A stretch of DNA of 64,000 nt from Nocardia flavorosea (lineage in GTDB: Bacteria > Actinomycetota > Actinomycetes > Mycobacteriales > Mycobacteriaceae): contig NZ_JADLQL010000007.1 in NCBI RefSeq assembly GCF_015477805.1, positions 1-64,000 of the forward strand, given 5' to 3'. Positions 16,902-25,753 of this stretch are shown here, piece by piece (positions within the stretch are counted from its first letter, which is position 1; the number at the start of each line of letters is the position of its first letter). Under the pieces are notes generated by a model. The model was not told where the DNA came from. It did not search any database and saw nothing but the letters and a program-made list of their open reading frames with translations. A program made the translations under genes and the position numbers.

Positions 16902-19616
16902 GTGCCGCACCCGACCGACGACGAGAATCCGACGCGCTCCGAACCCGCCCCCGGGGAGAGCAATGCCCCCACCGAGGCCCTGCCGCGGGCGTCGGCGAGC
17001 CCGGTGAGCGATTCGGACAACGCCGAAGCAGCGGGCGCGGCCGCGGAAAGCGATGCCGAGACGGAAACCATCCGCACCTCCTCCGCGGGAGAGACGGGGG
17101 CGGCCGCCGCGCAATCCGGTACCGGTGAGTCGAGCGGAGCCGGCGATGGTTCGCAAGCGCACCCGGAACGTGACGCACCGGCGAGGCCGGGTGCCGGAGA
17201 ATCGGCGGAGACCGAGCAGGCGACCGTTTCCGCGGCCGGTACCCGGTCGGCCGGCAGTGGCGGGCCGCAGGCAGGGGCAAAGAAGGATCAGAGCGGCGGG
17301 TCGGACAACTCGGATGCTGCCGGCGCGCCGGAGTCGAAGACCGAGCAGGACGAGCGGTCCACGATAGAAGCCGTTGCCGGTGCGGAACCGGAGGTTGCCG
17401 ATGCCGCCGCACCGGCGGCTTCCAGCGAGCCGGCGGGCGCTGCTGCGCAGGCCCGAGACGCGGCCGAAGCAGGAGAAACGCCGGAATCCGATGCAAAGGA
17501 CCCCGACGGGCCTACGGTCCCCGGCGGGTCGGTCGACGGCCGGGAAGGTGCCGAGAAGTCGGGCTCGGATGCCTCTGCGGGGGGATCGGCACGAGCGGGC
17601 GATTCGACAGACGAAGGCGCCGACCGTGCCGCCGGTGAGCCCGACGCGGACGATCTCCGAGTTGCGGCCGGTGACACCCGCGGTGCGGCCGGTGTGTCCG
17701 GCGGGTCGGATATTGAGGATGCTGCCTCGTCCGGTGCCTCGGACGGGTCGGCTGGTGGATCGGGCGGCGCGGCCGATGGACCCGAAGCGTCCGACGCTGG
17801 GGTGGCCGACGATGCGGAATCCGATTCGGCGGCACCCACCGAAGTGTTGAAGAAACCGGCTGCGGCCGTGCGGGGCAGCGACACGACGGTGGCGAGCGGT
17901 GCGCGCAAGCCCGGCGGTTCGGCCGGCGGGTCCACTTCGGGGGCCTTCGATAGGGCGGCTGATTCCGGATCCGAGTCGGCGCCCACCGAAGCTCTGCAGA
18001 AGGTGGCTGTCGCGGGCGGTGCCGGTGGCGTCGCGGGGAAGTCTCCCGCCGGGCAGACCGCGGACGGAAGCCCGGTCGATGACGGTACCGCCGAGGGCGT
18101 ATCGGACACTCCCCGCGCTGCGGGACAGCCCGATGGCGAATCGGCTTCGGAGCAGAAAACCGTGAACGGCTCCGGTGACGCGGAACCAGTCGCCGAGGAC
18201 GATCCCGACAGCGGGGATCGTCCTGTGGATCGGTCCGGCAGTGAAGAAGGTGCCGGGCGGGCGGAAGCCGGCGCGTCGGCGACAAGCGCCGGGGTCCGGC
18301 CGGATGGCACGGAGAGTTCCGCGGCACCGGCCGCCGGGCACAGCGACGCCCGGTCTGCCGATGGGGACGGCTCCGGGCAGGCGAGTGCCGTTACGGAGCC
18401 CGGCAAGGCGGTCCATGCCCCGGAAGGGGCGGCCGGCGGGACGGACGCCGAGCCGGTTCCCGGGAACGCCCCCGGCGGATCGGAGACCGGCACCGCCGGG
18501 AAACCGGGCGATGCGGGCAGTGCCCCGGAACAAACAGGTGACCGCCAGGCGGCGTCCGGCACCGTCACAGCGACCGGTTCGGAAACCGGCACCGCAACCG
18601 CGGAGAGTGCCGACGACCGATCCGGGACGGCCGAGGCCGGTGATTCCGCGGCGGAGGCCGAATCCGGCGCGTCCGATCCGGGGCCCGTCGACGGCGAGGC
18701 GCGGACGGTCGTGATTCCGCGGCAGCCACGGCCGGACGAGGCGCGCACCGAATCCATTGCCGCGGGTAAACCCGACCCCGACGCCACCGCGCGGATCGAT
18801 ATGAACGAGGTGCGCAAGGCCGGCCGGCCAAGGCAGGCACCGGGTGGCCCGGCGGGGCCCGCCCGGACCGATCGCGTCGGGCCGGGAGTGCCGGCGTTGT
18901 CGAAGCCGCCGGCTACCCCGCGGCCGCAGCCGGGTCCGAAGCGACCCGGTCCGCAGGCGCCGGTCCGGCCCGATCAGCCTGCGGCCCAGCGTCCCGGTGG
19001 TCCGCCGGCGGGCCAGCGGCCGGGTGGGCACCCGCAGCCCGCGCCGCAGCGGCCGGGATCGGCGCCCTCGCCTGCCGACCTCAAACCGACTGTCGCCGAA
19101 CAGCGGGTCGCGCAGGGGCCGCCACAGCGTGCTCAGCCGCAACGGGTGGAACCGGCGCCGGCCCCCGCAGCGGCACCGGGCACCGGCAACAAGAAATGGT
19201 TGATCGCGGGCGGGGTCGCGGTGGCGCTCGTGGTCGCGTTGATCGCGATCCTGGTCGGCGTCGGATCCGGTGACGATTCCCCGCAGGCCCGGATCAGTGC
19301 GGCCATCGGTGATTACACCGGTGCGCTGGAAAGCGGCGATCTGCCGGCATTGCGCAGTGCCACCTGCGGTGCGCTGCACGACTACTACCAGGGCTTGTCG
19401 GAGGATCAGTTCGCGGCGGTCCACCGGCAGGCGGTGAGCGAGGGCAGTATTCCCGAGGTAACCGGTGTCGACGCGGTGAAGATCACCGATCGTACGGCCC
19501 TGGCGCAGGTCACCGTGCAAACCGATGCCGATCCGGAGGAAACGGCCCGGACCTTCGACCTGCGAGAAACCGATTCCGGCTGGAAGGTGTGCGACCCGCC
19601 CGCGAGCGGTCAGTAG
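16902..19616 (+). CDS. 904-residue mostly disordered membrane protein with NTF2-like C-terminal domain (Rv0361 type)
   Basis: The GTG at 16902 follows GAGGGG by five bases. Residues 1 to about 760 are low complexity: first Ala/Gly/Ser/Asp/Glu-rich, then Pro/Gln/Gly-rich. One membrane helix covers about 765-790 (KKWLIAGGVAVALVVALIAI). The exported domain (about 795-904) has an NTF2-like pattern with Cys822 and Cys897 placed for a disulphide, ending in GWKVCDPPAS. The mycobacterial counterpart in this position is only about 275 residues, so the cytoplasmic tail is greatly expanded. The tail contains repeated NAPTEALPR, AAPTEVLKK and SAPTEALQK, and RTVVIPR, RTESI and TARIDM, which resemble FHA/kinase target motifs. 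Function is unknown; a cell-envelope signalling scaffold is conjecture. Confidence 0.83.
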   Translation: MPHPTDDENPTRSEPAPGESNAPTEALPRASASPVSDSDNAEAAGAAAESDAETETIRTSSAGETGAAAAQSGTGESSGAGDGSQAHPERDAPARPGAGESAETEQATVSAAGTRSAGSGGPQAGAKKDQSGGSDNSDAAGAPESKTEQDERSTIEAVAGAEPEVADAAAPAASSEPAGAAAQARDAAEAGETPESDAKDPDGPTVPGGSVDGREGAEKSGSDASAGGSARAGDSTDEGADRAAGEPDADDLRVAAGDTRGAAGVSGGSDIEDAASSGASDGSAGGSGGAADGPEASDAGVADDAESDSAAPTEVLKKPAAAVRGSDTTVASGARKPGGSAGGSTSGAFDRAADSGSESAPTEALQKVAVAGGAGGVAGKSPAGQTADGSPVDDGTAEGVSDTPRAAGQPDGESASEQKTVNGSGDAEPVAEDDPDSGDRPVDRSGSEEGAGRAEAGASATSAGVRPDGTESSAAPAAGHSDARSADGDGSGQASAVTEPGKAVHAPEGAAGGTDAEPVPGNAPGGSETGTAGKPGDAGSAPEQTGDRQAASGTVTATGSETGTATAESADDRSGTAEAGDSAAEAESGASDPGPVDGEARTVVIPRQPRPDEARTESIAAGKPDPDATARIDMNEVRKAGRPRQAPGGPAGPARTDRVGPGVPALSKPPATPRPQPGPKRPGPQAPVRPDQPAAQRPGGPPAGQRPGGHPQPAPQRPGSAPSPADLKPTVAEQRVAQGPPQRAQPQRVEPAPAPAAAPGTGNKKWLIAGGVAVALVVALIAILVGVGSGDDSPQARISAAIGDYTGALESGDLPALRSATCGALHDYYQGLSEDQFAAVHRQAVSEGSIPEVTGVDAVKITDRTALAQVTVQTDADPEETARTFDLRETDSGWKVCDPPASGQ

Positions 19617-19839
19617 ATCGGCTACGCGAGGACGGGAAGGAGCGTGTGCTGCCCGCCGCGAATCCCACGCTCCGCTGTGGAGTGGCAATCCGGGTATTCG
19701 TGGCGACTCGACGAAGACGGCGACGGCCTGGCCGGTGAAGTGGCCGAGCCGAACGGGTTCCGCGCCGGCCGGCGGAGTACCGGTGCTGCGGTGGGCAGTT
19801 CGCGACTACCCCGGTAATGCGGCCTATACAGTAGAGAAT

Positions 19840-22440
19840 ATGGCTCGGAACTGGCCGATGATCGAACGGGCGAACGAGTTCGAAGCGATTCGCGCGACGC
19901 TCACCGGCTCGGATCACGTCGGCGCTGTACTCATCGGGGAACCCGGTGTCGGGAAGACCACTTTGGCGCGACGGGCAGCCACGGCAGGTGGTGGGAACAT
20001 TCGCTGGGTCGCGGGTACCGAATCGGCGCGCAGTATTCCGCTCGGAGTTTTCGCGCATATGGTCGGTGTGTACACCGCGCACGATCCGGTGACCTTCATG
20101 GCGGCGGCCCGGGAAGCGCTGCTCGCCGACGGACTCACGATCATCGGCGTCGACGACGCCCATCTGCTCGACCAGCTCTCCGCGACGCTGCTGCTGCAGT
20201 TGGCGATCGACAAGGCGGCGCGGATCGTCGCCACCGTCCGGGACGGTGTCCCGGTGCCCGATGCGGTGACCACACTCTGGAAAGACGGCCATCTGCTGCG
20301 GATCCATCTGCCGCCGTTCAGCCAGCAGCAAAGCGTGGACCTGGTGGAATCGATGCTGGGCGGGCAACTCGAAGGTTTCACCGCCAACCTCATGTGGGAA
20401 TCCTCGGGCGGTAACGCGCTGTTCCTGCGGCATCTGGTGGAGGGTGCGCTGGAAGCGGGGTCGCTGCGGCAGGTGAACGGGGTGTGGCAGTTGCGGGGGC
20501 GGGCCGCAGTCACTTCCGAATTGGCCGCGTTGCTGGAGGACCGAGTCGAGCAGCTGCCCGAATCCGTGCTGCGGGTGCTGGAATTGCTCACTTTCTGTGA
20601 ACCCGCCGATCTCGAGGTGATGGCCGAGCTCGCCGGTGAGGAAGCCGTGGAAGCGGCCGAGAACGGCGGCGTGATCCGAGTGGTGGAGGACGGCCGCGAT
20701 CTGGTGGTCCGGTACAACCATCCACTGTTCGGCGAGGTGATCCGGCGCCGGCTGGGTATCGCGAGCTCGCGGCGACTACGCGGCAAGCTGTATTCTGCGC
20801 TCAAACAGCGCCGGATCAATTCCGCCGCCGATCGGATCCGGCTGGCCGAACTGGCCCTGGACAGCGATAAATCCGCCGATCTGGAACTGTTCGAATCCGC
20901 CGCCGAGGATGCCATCGGGCTGGCGAATCTACCGTTGGGCGAACGGTTCGCCCGGGCGGCGGTGGAACGCCGCGGCGGGGTGGAATCGGCGGATCTGCTG
21001 GCTCGCGCGCTGCTGTGGCAGGGGCACCGGATCGAGGCGGAGCGGACGCTGGCCAGTTTCGATCCCGGCGATCTCGACGAGGTCCAGTTGGCCCGCTGGG
21101 GTAGTACCCGGGTGTCGAATCTGCTGTGGGCGATGGGCGATGCCGACCGGGCCGACGAGGTGCTGACGCTGGTGCGGTCGCGTATCACCAATCCCAAGAT
21201 CGGTTTGATCACGACCGGGCTCGCCGCCGCGTGCGCGGTCAGCGAGAACCGGCTCGGTGATGCGCTACGCGAATCCGAACAGGTGATGCGGGCCGCGCAC
21301 GCGCCTCCGTGGGCGGTGTGGTGGGCGGCCTTCGGGGGTGGGCTGGCGGCGGCGTTGCTGGGCCGTGCGGCCGAGGCCCGGGAGTACGCGGAGCGGGGCC
21401 GGGCGGTGGAACCGCATATCGACGGCCTCAACCGGTTCATGTCGACGCATGCCGAGGTGCTGGCGCTCGTCCTCACCGGTGATCTGGCGGCCGCTGCCCA
21501 CCGGGCGACCGAGTACTTCGGGTATTCCGCGCCCGGACAATACCTGGCTTGGGGTATGTCGAAGATCCTGCAGGGCACCGTCGATGTGGCGCGCGGCGGG
21601 TTCGTCTCCGGTATCGAGAATCTGGAACAGGCGCTGGCCGCGCTCACCGCCGAGGGGGCGGCAGCCTGGATGTTCCCGGCCCGGATCCGGCTGGCCGAGG
21701 CCTACGCGGCGCTCGGGCGGCCCGTCGAGGCCGCCGAATCGATTGCCGAGGCCGATGCGCGCGGCGGCCGGCACAGCGCGGTGTACGAACCGCAACTCGA
21801 GATCGCCCGGGCCTGCCTGGCGGCGGCCGAGGGGACGGTCAGCACCGCGGTCGAGCGCGCCATCCGTGCCGCGGACGCCGCCGCCCGCGCCGACCAGCAC
21901 GCCGTGGCGGCGCTGGCCCTGCACACCGCGGCCCGATTCGGCGCCGGTTCGGTGGCGCCGCGGCTGGCCGATCTGGCGCATCGGGTGGACGGGCCGCTGG
22001 TCCGGGCGCAGGCGCGGCACGCGATCGCGCTGTCCCGGCGCGACGGCGCTGAACTGGACGCGGCGGCAGCCGATTTCGAAAGCCTGGGTGCCCGTTTGTC
22101 GGCCGCCGATGCCGCGGCCCAGGCCGCGAAGGCTCACGATCGGGCCGGGGACCGGCGACGGCTGCTGGAATCTGCGGCCCACGCCAACCGCCTGGCGGCT
22201 GCCTGCGGCGGTGCGTCGACCCCGGCGTTGCGCGATGCAGCGCAGCCGCTGCCGCTCACCGCTCGGGAACGTGAGATAGCGAATCTGGTAGCGGCAGGCC
22301 TGAGCAACCGGCAGATCGCCGACCGGCTCACCGTTTCGGTCCGCACGGTGGAGGGCCATCTGTATCGCGCCTGCACCAAACTGGATGTCACCGATCGGGA
22401 ATCCCTGGCGGCCCTGCTGCGCGGCGACCCGGCCCGTTGA
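19840..22440 (+). CDS. LuxR-family LAL-type regulator with AAA ATPase and helical repeats
   Basis: The product has 866 residues. The N-terminal ATPase has Walker A GEPGVGKT (33-40) and a Walker B-like LTIIGVDDAH. A long TPR-like helical region fills about 330-790, and a LuxR helix-turn-helix lies at the end (LTAREREIANLVAAGLSNRQIADRL split over 800-830, with VRTVEGHLYRACTKLDV). Such proteins activate operons for carbon use or secondary metabolism when an inducer binds the repeat region; target and inducer are unknown. TATACA at 19825-19830 ends nine bases before the ATG, suggesting a near-leaderless transcript. Confidence 0.92.
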   Translation: MARNWPMIERANEFEAIRATLTGSDHVGAVLIGEPGVGKTTLARRAATAGGGNIRWVAGTESARSIPLGVFAHMVGVYTAHDPVTFMAAAREALLADGLTIIGVDDAHLLDQLSATLLLQLAIDKAARIVATVRDGVPVPDAVTTLWKDGHLLRIHLPPFSQQQSVDLVESMLGGQLEGFTANLMWESSGGNALFLRHLVEGALEAGSLRQVNGVWQLRGRAAVTSELAALLEDRVEQLPESVLRVLELLTFCEPADLEVMAELAGEEAVEAAENGGVIRVVEDGRDLVVRYNHPLFGEVIRRRLGIASSRRLRGKLYSALKQRRINSAADRIRLAELALDSDKSADLELFESAAEDAIGLANLPLGERFARAAVERRGGVESADLLARALLWQGHRIEAERTLASFDPGDLDEVQLARWGSTRVSNLLWAMGDADRADEVLTLVRSRITNPKIGLITTGLAAACAVSENRLGDALRESEQVMRAAHAPPWAVWWAAFGGGLAAALLGRAAEAREYAERGRAVEPHIDGLNRFMSTHAEVLALVLTGDLAAAAHRATEYFGYSAPGQYLAWGMSKILQGTVDVARGGFVSGIENLEQALAALTAEGAAAWMFPARIRLAEAYAALGRPVEAAESIAEADARGGRHSAVYEPQLEIARACLAAAEGTVSTAVERAIRAADAAARADQHAVAALALHTAARFGAGSVAPRLADLAHRVDGPLVRAQARHAIALSRRDGAELDAAAADFESLGARLSAADAAAQAAKAHDRAGDRRRLLESAAHANRLAAACGGASTPALRDAAQPLPLTAREREIANLVAAGLSNRQIADRLTVSVRTVEGHLYRACTKLDVTDRESLAALLRGDPAR

Positions 22441-22582
22441 AGGTGGGACGAACCCGTCTCCTTCCTTCCGCCGTGTGTGCACAGCGCTCGACCTATTCGG
22501 GCAGTCGGCATACGGCTTCGGCGTTGTGGCCGTCGGGAGCGGGGTCAGTCCCCGGCCGCGTTCCCCGCCGGCACCGGTCGGT

Positions 22583-22921
22583 TCAGCTCTGGCCGCCGAT
22601 CAGTCCGCCGATCGGCATCGGCGGCAGTGCGCGGACAAGGGTCATTGCCGTATCGCAGTACGCACTGCGGGCGGGTTCCCACGGGTTGGTGTTGCAGACG
22701 TAGTTGCCCATCTTGTCGTAATGCGAGGAATGTCCACGGTAGGACCATGTAAGGCCGTCCTCGGAAGGGCTGTACGGGCACTGGTCCGCCGCCATCCCCG
22801 CACAGGGGCCCTCGACTCCCCACGGCCCGACCGGATAAGCCATCGCCTGGGGCGCGCCGGCAACAGTGAGCGTCGCGGCTGCCGCCGCGCCCGCGAGCAG
22901 GTATTTGATCGTCGATTTCAC
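22583..22921 (-). CDS. Small secreted cysteine-containing protein
   Basis: The product has 112 residues. A Sec signal peptide covers 1-28 (KSTIKYLLAGAAAAATLTV, cleavage after AMA). The mature part is about 84 residues with four cysteines (40, 48, 76, 89) that could form two disulphides, aromatic-rich, with a Gly/Pro/Met-rich end. The GTG at 22921 has GGAG five bases upstream, which decides it over the ATG at 22939. No family is recognised; it looks like the small exported proteins common in Nocardia. It is convergent with the LAL regulator gene. Confidence 0.72.
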   Translation of the reverse strand: MKSTIKYLLAGAAAAATLTVAGAPQAMAYPVGPWGVEGPCAGMAADQCPYSPSEDGLTWSYRGHSSHYDKMGNYVCNTNPWEPARSAYCDTAMTLVRALPPMPIGGLIGGQS

Positions 22922-23236
22922 GCAGTCTCCTCGATGCACAGGTTCGAAACCCTTGCCTGCACATCGTATTCGTCCCGACTTCGTTACTTGCCAGTTCTAA
23001 ACAATGTTCCCGGTGCAACAGCTGCCGGTTCGACCCGGTTCGCTTCGAAGCGTGGTGAATCAGGGCAATCGCGTATCCGATATACGGGAACCGCCCGGCC
23101 CGCACCGGCAAGGTCACTGCGCAAGTAGTCCGCGGCGAGCTGGATATGTTGCCGGTCGAGTCGAGTATTTCCCGGTCCTCGAGGTATCGGTTACGCTGGC
23201 CGCTCGTCGAACACCCCGGGGGATGTGGAGGTGCGT

Positions 23237-23524
23237 ATGGGCAGGAAATCCGCCGTCCGATTCGCCGCGACCGTATCGCTGTGCGCGGCGACGGCACTGC
23301 TCTACGGGTGTGCGCAGGACACCGGCGGTCACGCCACAGCCGCTGGGCCGGTGGCATCGCAGGTGGCGACGGAAACCCCGCAGGAGCGCAGTCTGCGCAT
23401 TCGCGACGAGCTGGTGCGGCTGGGTTGCGATAGCAATTCCTGTATCCAGACGTATTTCGCCTGTGCGGACGGTTTGCTGTCCGGTGAGCCCTGCGAGTTC
23501 TACCGGCAGCACCCGTTGAAATAG
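23237..23524 (+). CDS. Small lipoprotein with cysteine-rich C terminus
   Basis: The product has 95 residues. The signal peptide ends in the lipobox LLYGC with the lipid-anchored Cys25. After a flexible Thr/Ala/Gly stretch, the C terminus contains LGCDSNSCIQTYFACADG and EPCEF, four cysteines in about 26 residues that may form a compact disulphide hairpin. The ATG at 23237 has GGAGG upstream. No family is recognised. It is a monocistronic gene followed by an almost ideal terminator hairpin. Confidence 0.7.
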   Translation: MGRKSAVRFAATVSLCAATALLYGCAQDTGGHATAAGPVASQVATETPQERSLRIRDELVRLGCDSNSCIQTYFACADGLLSGEPCEFYRQHPLK

Positions 23525-23527
23525 TAG

Positions 23528-23557
23528 AACCAGTCCAGTTGGGGTACTGGACTGGTT
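23528..23557 (+). terminator. Perfect 12-bp stem terminator hairpin
   Basis: AACCAGTCCAGT (23528-23539) pairs perfectly with ACTGGACTGGTT (23546-23557) across a six-base loop, beginning three bases after the lipoprotein stop, with a T-containing tail (CGTTCG). It is the clearest terminator in this part of the window. Confidence 0.85.
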
Positions 23558-23712
23558 CGTTCGATGTGGTCCTGCCGTACTGCCGAAGAAGCCCCGGATC
23601 GTGGCACCGCTGGTCGGCTGCCCGTCGGTCCCACTCGCCGAGTCGAGCGGTTGCGAGGTCACGAACCCGGCCGGGACTGCCGGGTTACCTGCCCCGCTCC
23701 GGGATTCCCCGA

Positions 23713-23937
23713 TCAGGCGGCGCGCTTGCGCAACGACGGCGCTTCCCGGTGCGACTGTGCTGCATTCAGATCCCGGTACTCGCGTTCGGTGTCGTACCGC
23801 GTCACCGATCCGTCCATGACCGAACCGAGCGGCCGGTACCGTTCCAGTAATTCGGGCAGCCGCGATTCGGTGACCAGGTATTGGTGTGCGAAGAAGGCGA
23901 AGGTTCCCACTCCCACGAGTGCCATCAAGAGTGTCAT
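23713..23937 (-). CDS. Small single-pass membrane protein
   Basis: The product has 74 residues: an N-terminal membrane helix (MTLLMALVGVGTFAFFAHQY), then a charged cytoplasmic-looking part ending in SLRKRAA. No family is recognised. It is transcribed divergently from the MocR-type regulator, with 60 bp between the starts, so it is a natural candidate target of that regulator; this is inference from position. Downstream (23558-23712) nothing else is seen. Confidence 0.55.
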   Translation of the reverse strand: MTLLMALVGVGTFAFFAHQYLVTESRLPELLERYRPLGSVMDGSVTRYDTEREYRDLNAAQSHREAPSLRKRAA

Positions 23938-23954
23938 GTTTCCACTATGGCCCG

Positions 23955-23997
23955 ACTGGACTTGCCGATAAAGAGCCAATCGGTCGATACTGGACCT
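23955..23997 (+). promoter_or_regulatory. Leaderless promoter with direct repeats, upstream of the MocR gene
   Basis: TTGCCG (23962-23967) and GATACT (23986-23991) are separated by 18 bp, and the -10 element ends six bases before the ATG at 23998, so the transcript should start at or next to the start codon. ACTGGACTT (23955-23963) and ACTGGACCT (23989-23997) form a direct repeat 34 bp apart that brackets the promoter. MocR/GntR regulators typically bind such direct repeats, so autoregulation is likely. Confidence 0.6.
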
Positions 23998-25503
23998 ATG
24001 TCGACGAGAGTGCTCGGCGCCGCGGGTCTGGCCCGCGATCTGGGGCAGTGGCGCGGCCCGGACCCGACAGCCACCGAGGGCGGCACCCGGCGTCCCACGC
24101 GGCCGGCGTACCTCGCCTTGGCGGAGGGGATCCGGCTGCTCATCCACGACGGCCGGGCGCCGCTCGGGATCGCCCTGCCCAGCGAACGCGATCTGGCCGC
24201 CACCCTCGGTGTCAGCCGTACCACCGTGACCTCCACCTACGCGCTGCTGCGCGAACACGGCTACCTCATCACCCGGCAGGGCTCGCGGTCTACTGTCGCG
24301 CTGCCGCCGGCTATCGCACACGACGGTGGCCGCGCCGGTCGCGGGATCCTGGCCACCATGTCCACCGGCACCCAGCCGGCCGTCGACCTGACCTATGCCT
24401 CGATGACCGCGCCGCCCGAGATGGAGGAAGCCTATGCCGTAGCCCTGCAAGGTATTCCGTCGTACCTGAGCACCCACGGTATGGATCCGGTCGGTATTCT
24501 GCCGCTGCGCGAAGCGATCGCCCGCCGGTACACCGAACGCGGCTTGCCGACCGGCGCCGATCAGATCTTGGTGACCCTCGGCGCCCAGCACGGTCTGCGG
24601 CTGCTGCTGAACGTGCTCGCACCACCCGCGGCCCGAGTGCTCATCGACCATCCCACCTACCCGAACGCGATCGAGGCGATCCGGGATGTCGGTGCCCGCC
24701 CGGTGCCGGTGCCGTTGCGTATCGAGGATCCGGATGCGGCCTGGGATCTGGACGGTCTGCGCAGCGCTGCGCGGCAGACGGCGGCCAGCCTGGCCTATCT
24801 GGTGCCCGATCACAACAACCCCACCGGGTTCCTTATGGACGAGCCGGCCCGCGCCGAACTGGCCGCGATCGCCCGGGAAACCCGGATGACGCTGATCATC
24901 GACGAATCCATGGCGAACCTGTCGCTCGGCGATACGGCCCCGGTCGCGCCGGTCGCCGCGTTCGCGAAGGGCGCCGAGGTGATCACCATCGGTTCGGCGT
25001 CCAAATCGTTCTGGGGCGGTCTGCGGGTCGGCTGGATCCGGACCTCGGAATCGCTGATCACCCGGTTGCTGACCACCCGCGCGACCGTCGACCTGGGCAC
25101 GCCGGTGGTGGATCAACTCGCCTCGGTCCATCTGCTCGAACATGCCGAACCGATTCTCACGCGGCGCCGCGAACTGCTACGCGACCAGCGCGCCGCATTG
25201 CTGACGGCGATGGCCGAGGAGCTGCCGGACTGGTACGTACTGCCCGGTGTGGGCGGAATGTCGGTCTGGGCGCAGCTGCCCGCCCCGGTTTCGACCGCGC
25301 TGGCCGCCACTGCACCCAATCACGGTGTGCTGCTGGCGGCGGGACCGCGGTTCGGGGTACAGGGCGCGTTCGAACGCTACCTGCGCCTGCCTTATACGAA
25401 CCCCGAACCCGAACTCCGGCGGGCCGTGACGGCCATTGCGGCCGCCTACGACGGTTTGGGGCCGCGCGCCGGTGACCAGTTGCAGCCGCTCACCTGCTAC
25501 TGA
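23998..25503 (+). CDS. MocR-type regulator: GntR DNA-binding domain fused to PLP aminotransferase domain
   Basis: The product has 501 residues. The GntR winged helix is at about 45-110 (IALPSERDLAATLGVSRTT, TSTYALLREHGYL). A fold-type I aminotransferase domain follows, with LVPDHNNPTGFLM, the LIIDESMANLSL segment and the PLP lysine in GSASKSFWGGLRVGW. Proteins of this design sense PLP or an amino compound and regulate vitamin B6, taurine or transporter genes. No pdx genes are nearby; the only obvious candidate target is the divergent small membrane protein gene. The start is fixed by the leaderless promoter spacing. Confidence 0.9.
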   Translation: MSTRVLGAAGLARDLGQWRGPDPTATEGGTRRPTRPAYLALAEGIRLLIHDGRAPLGIALPSERDLAATLGVSRTTVTSTYALLREHGYLITRQGSRSTVALPPAIAHDGGRAGRGILATMSTGTQPAVDLTYASMTAPPEMEEAYAVALQGIPSYLSTHGMDPVGILPLREAIARRYTERGLPTGADQILVTLGAQHGLRLLLNVLAPPAARVLIDHPTYPNAIEAIRDVGARPVPVPLRIEDPDAAWDLDGLRSAARQTAASLAYLVPDHNNPTGFLMDEPARAELAAIARETRMTLIIDESMANLSLGDTAPVAPVAAFAKGAEVITIGSASKSFWGGLRVGWIRTSESLITRLLTTRATVDLGTPVVDQLASVHLLEHAEPILTRRRELLRDQRAALLTAMAEELPDWYVLPGVGGMSVWAQLPAPVSTALAATAPNHGVLLAAGPRFGVQGAFERYLRLPYTNPEPELRRAVTAIAAAYDGLGPRAGDQLQPLTCY

Positions 25504-25753
25504 CCAGCAAGCGTGACCGGGGTAAGGCACTGTGCGATACGACATCCTGGAGCTGTAGCCGTAACCCGGGCCAGAGCTGAAGCTGGAACCGGGGCTGGAA
25601 CCGCGGCCGTGCGTCGGCGACCAATCGCAGCCGCTCACAGTAAGGGGCGGGCATGGCGGCGGCCCGAAACAGCGGCCGGTTCACGTCGGGCCGGATCTGT
25701 GCGATCTGAGGTGATTCGTGGGGCCGCCTGCCACTGTCTGGTCAGGGCGTGGT

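Noticed and set aside
16371-19688. 1105-codon minus-strand frame covering the 904-residue gene
   Set aside because: It is an antisense shadow caused by GC bias; only its last 147 codons (DUF3151) look like a real protein.
22941-22965. GGTTCGAAACC-like sequence resembling a tRNA T-arm
   Set aside because: No acceptor, D or anticodon arm can be built around it.
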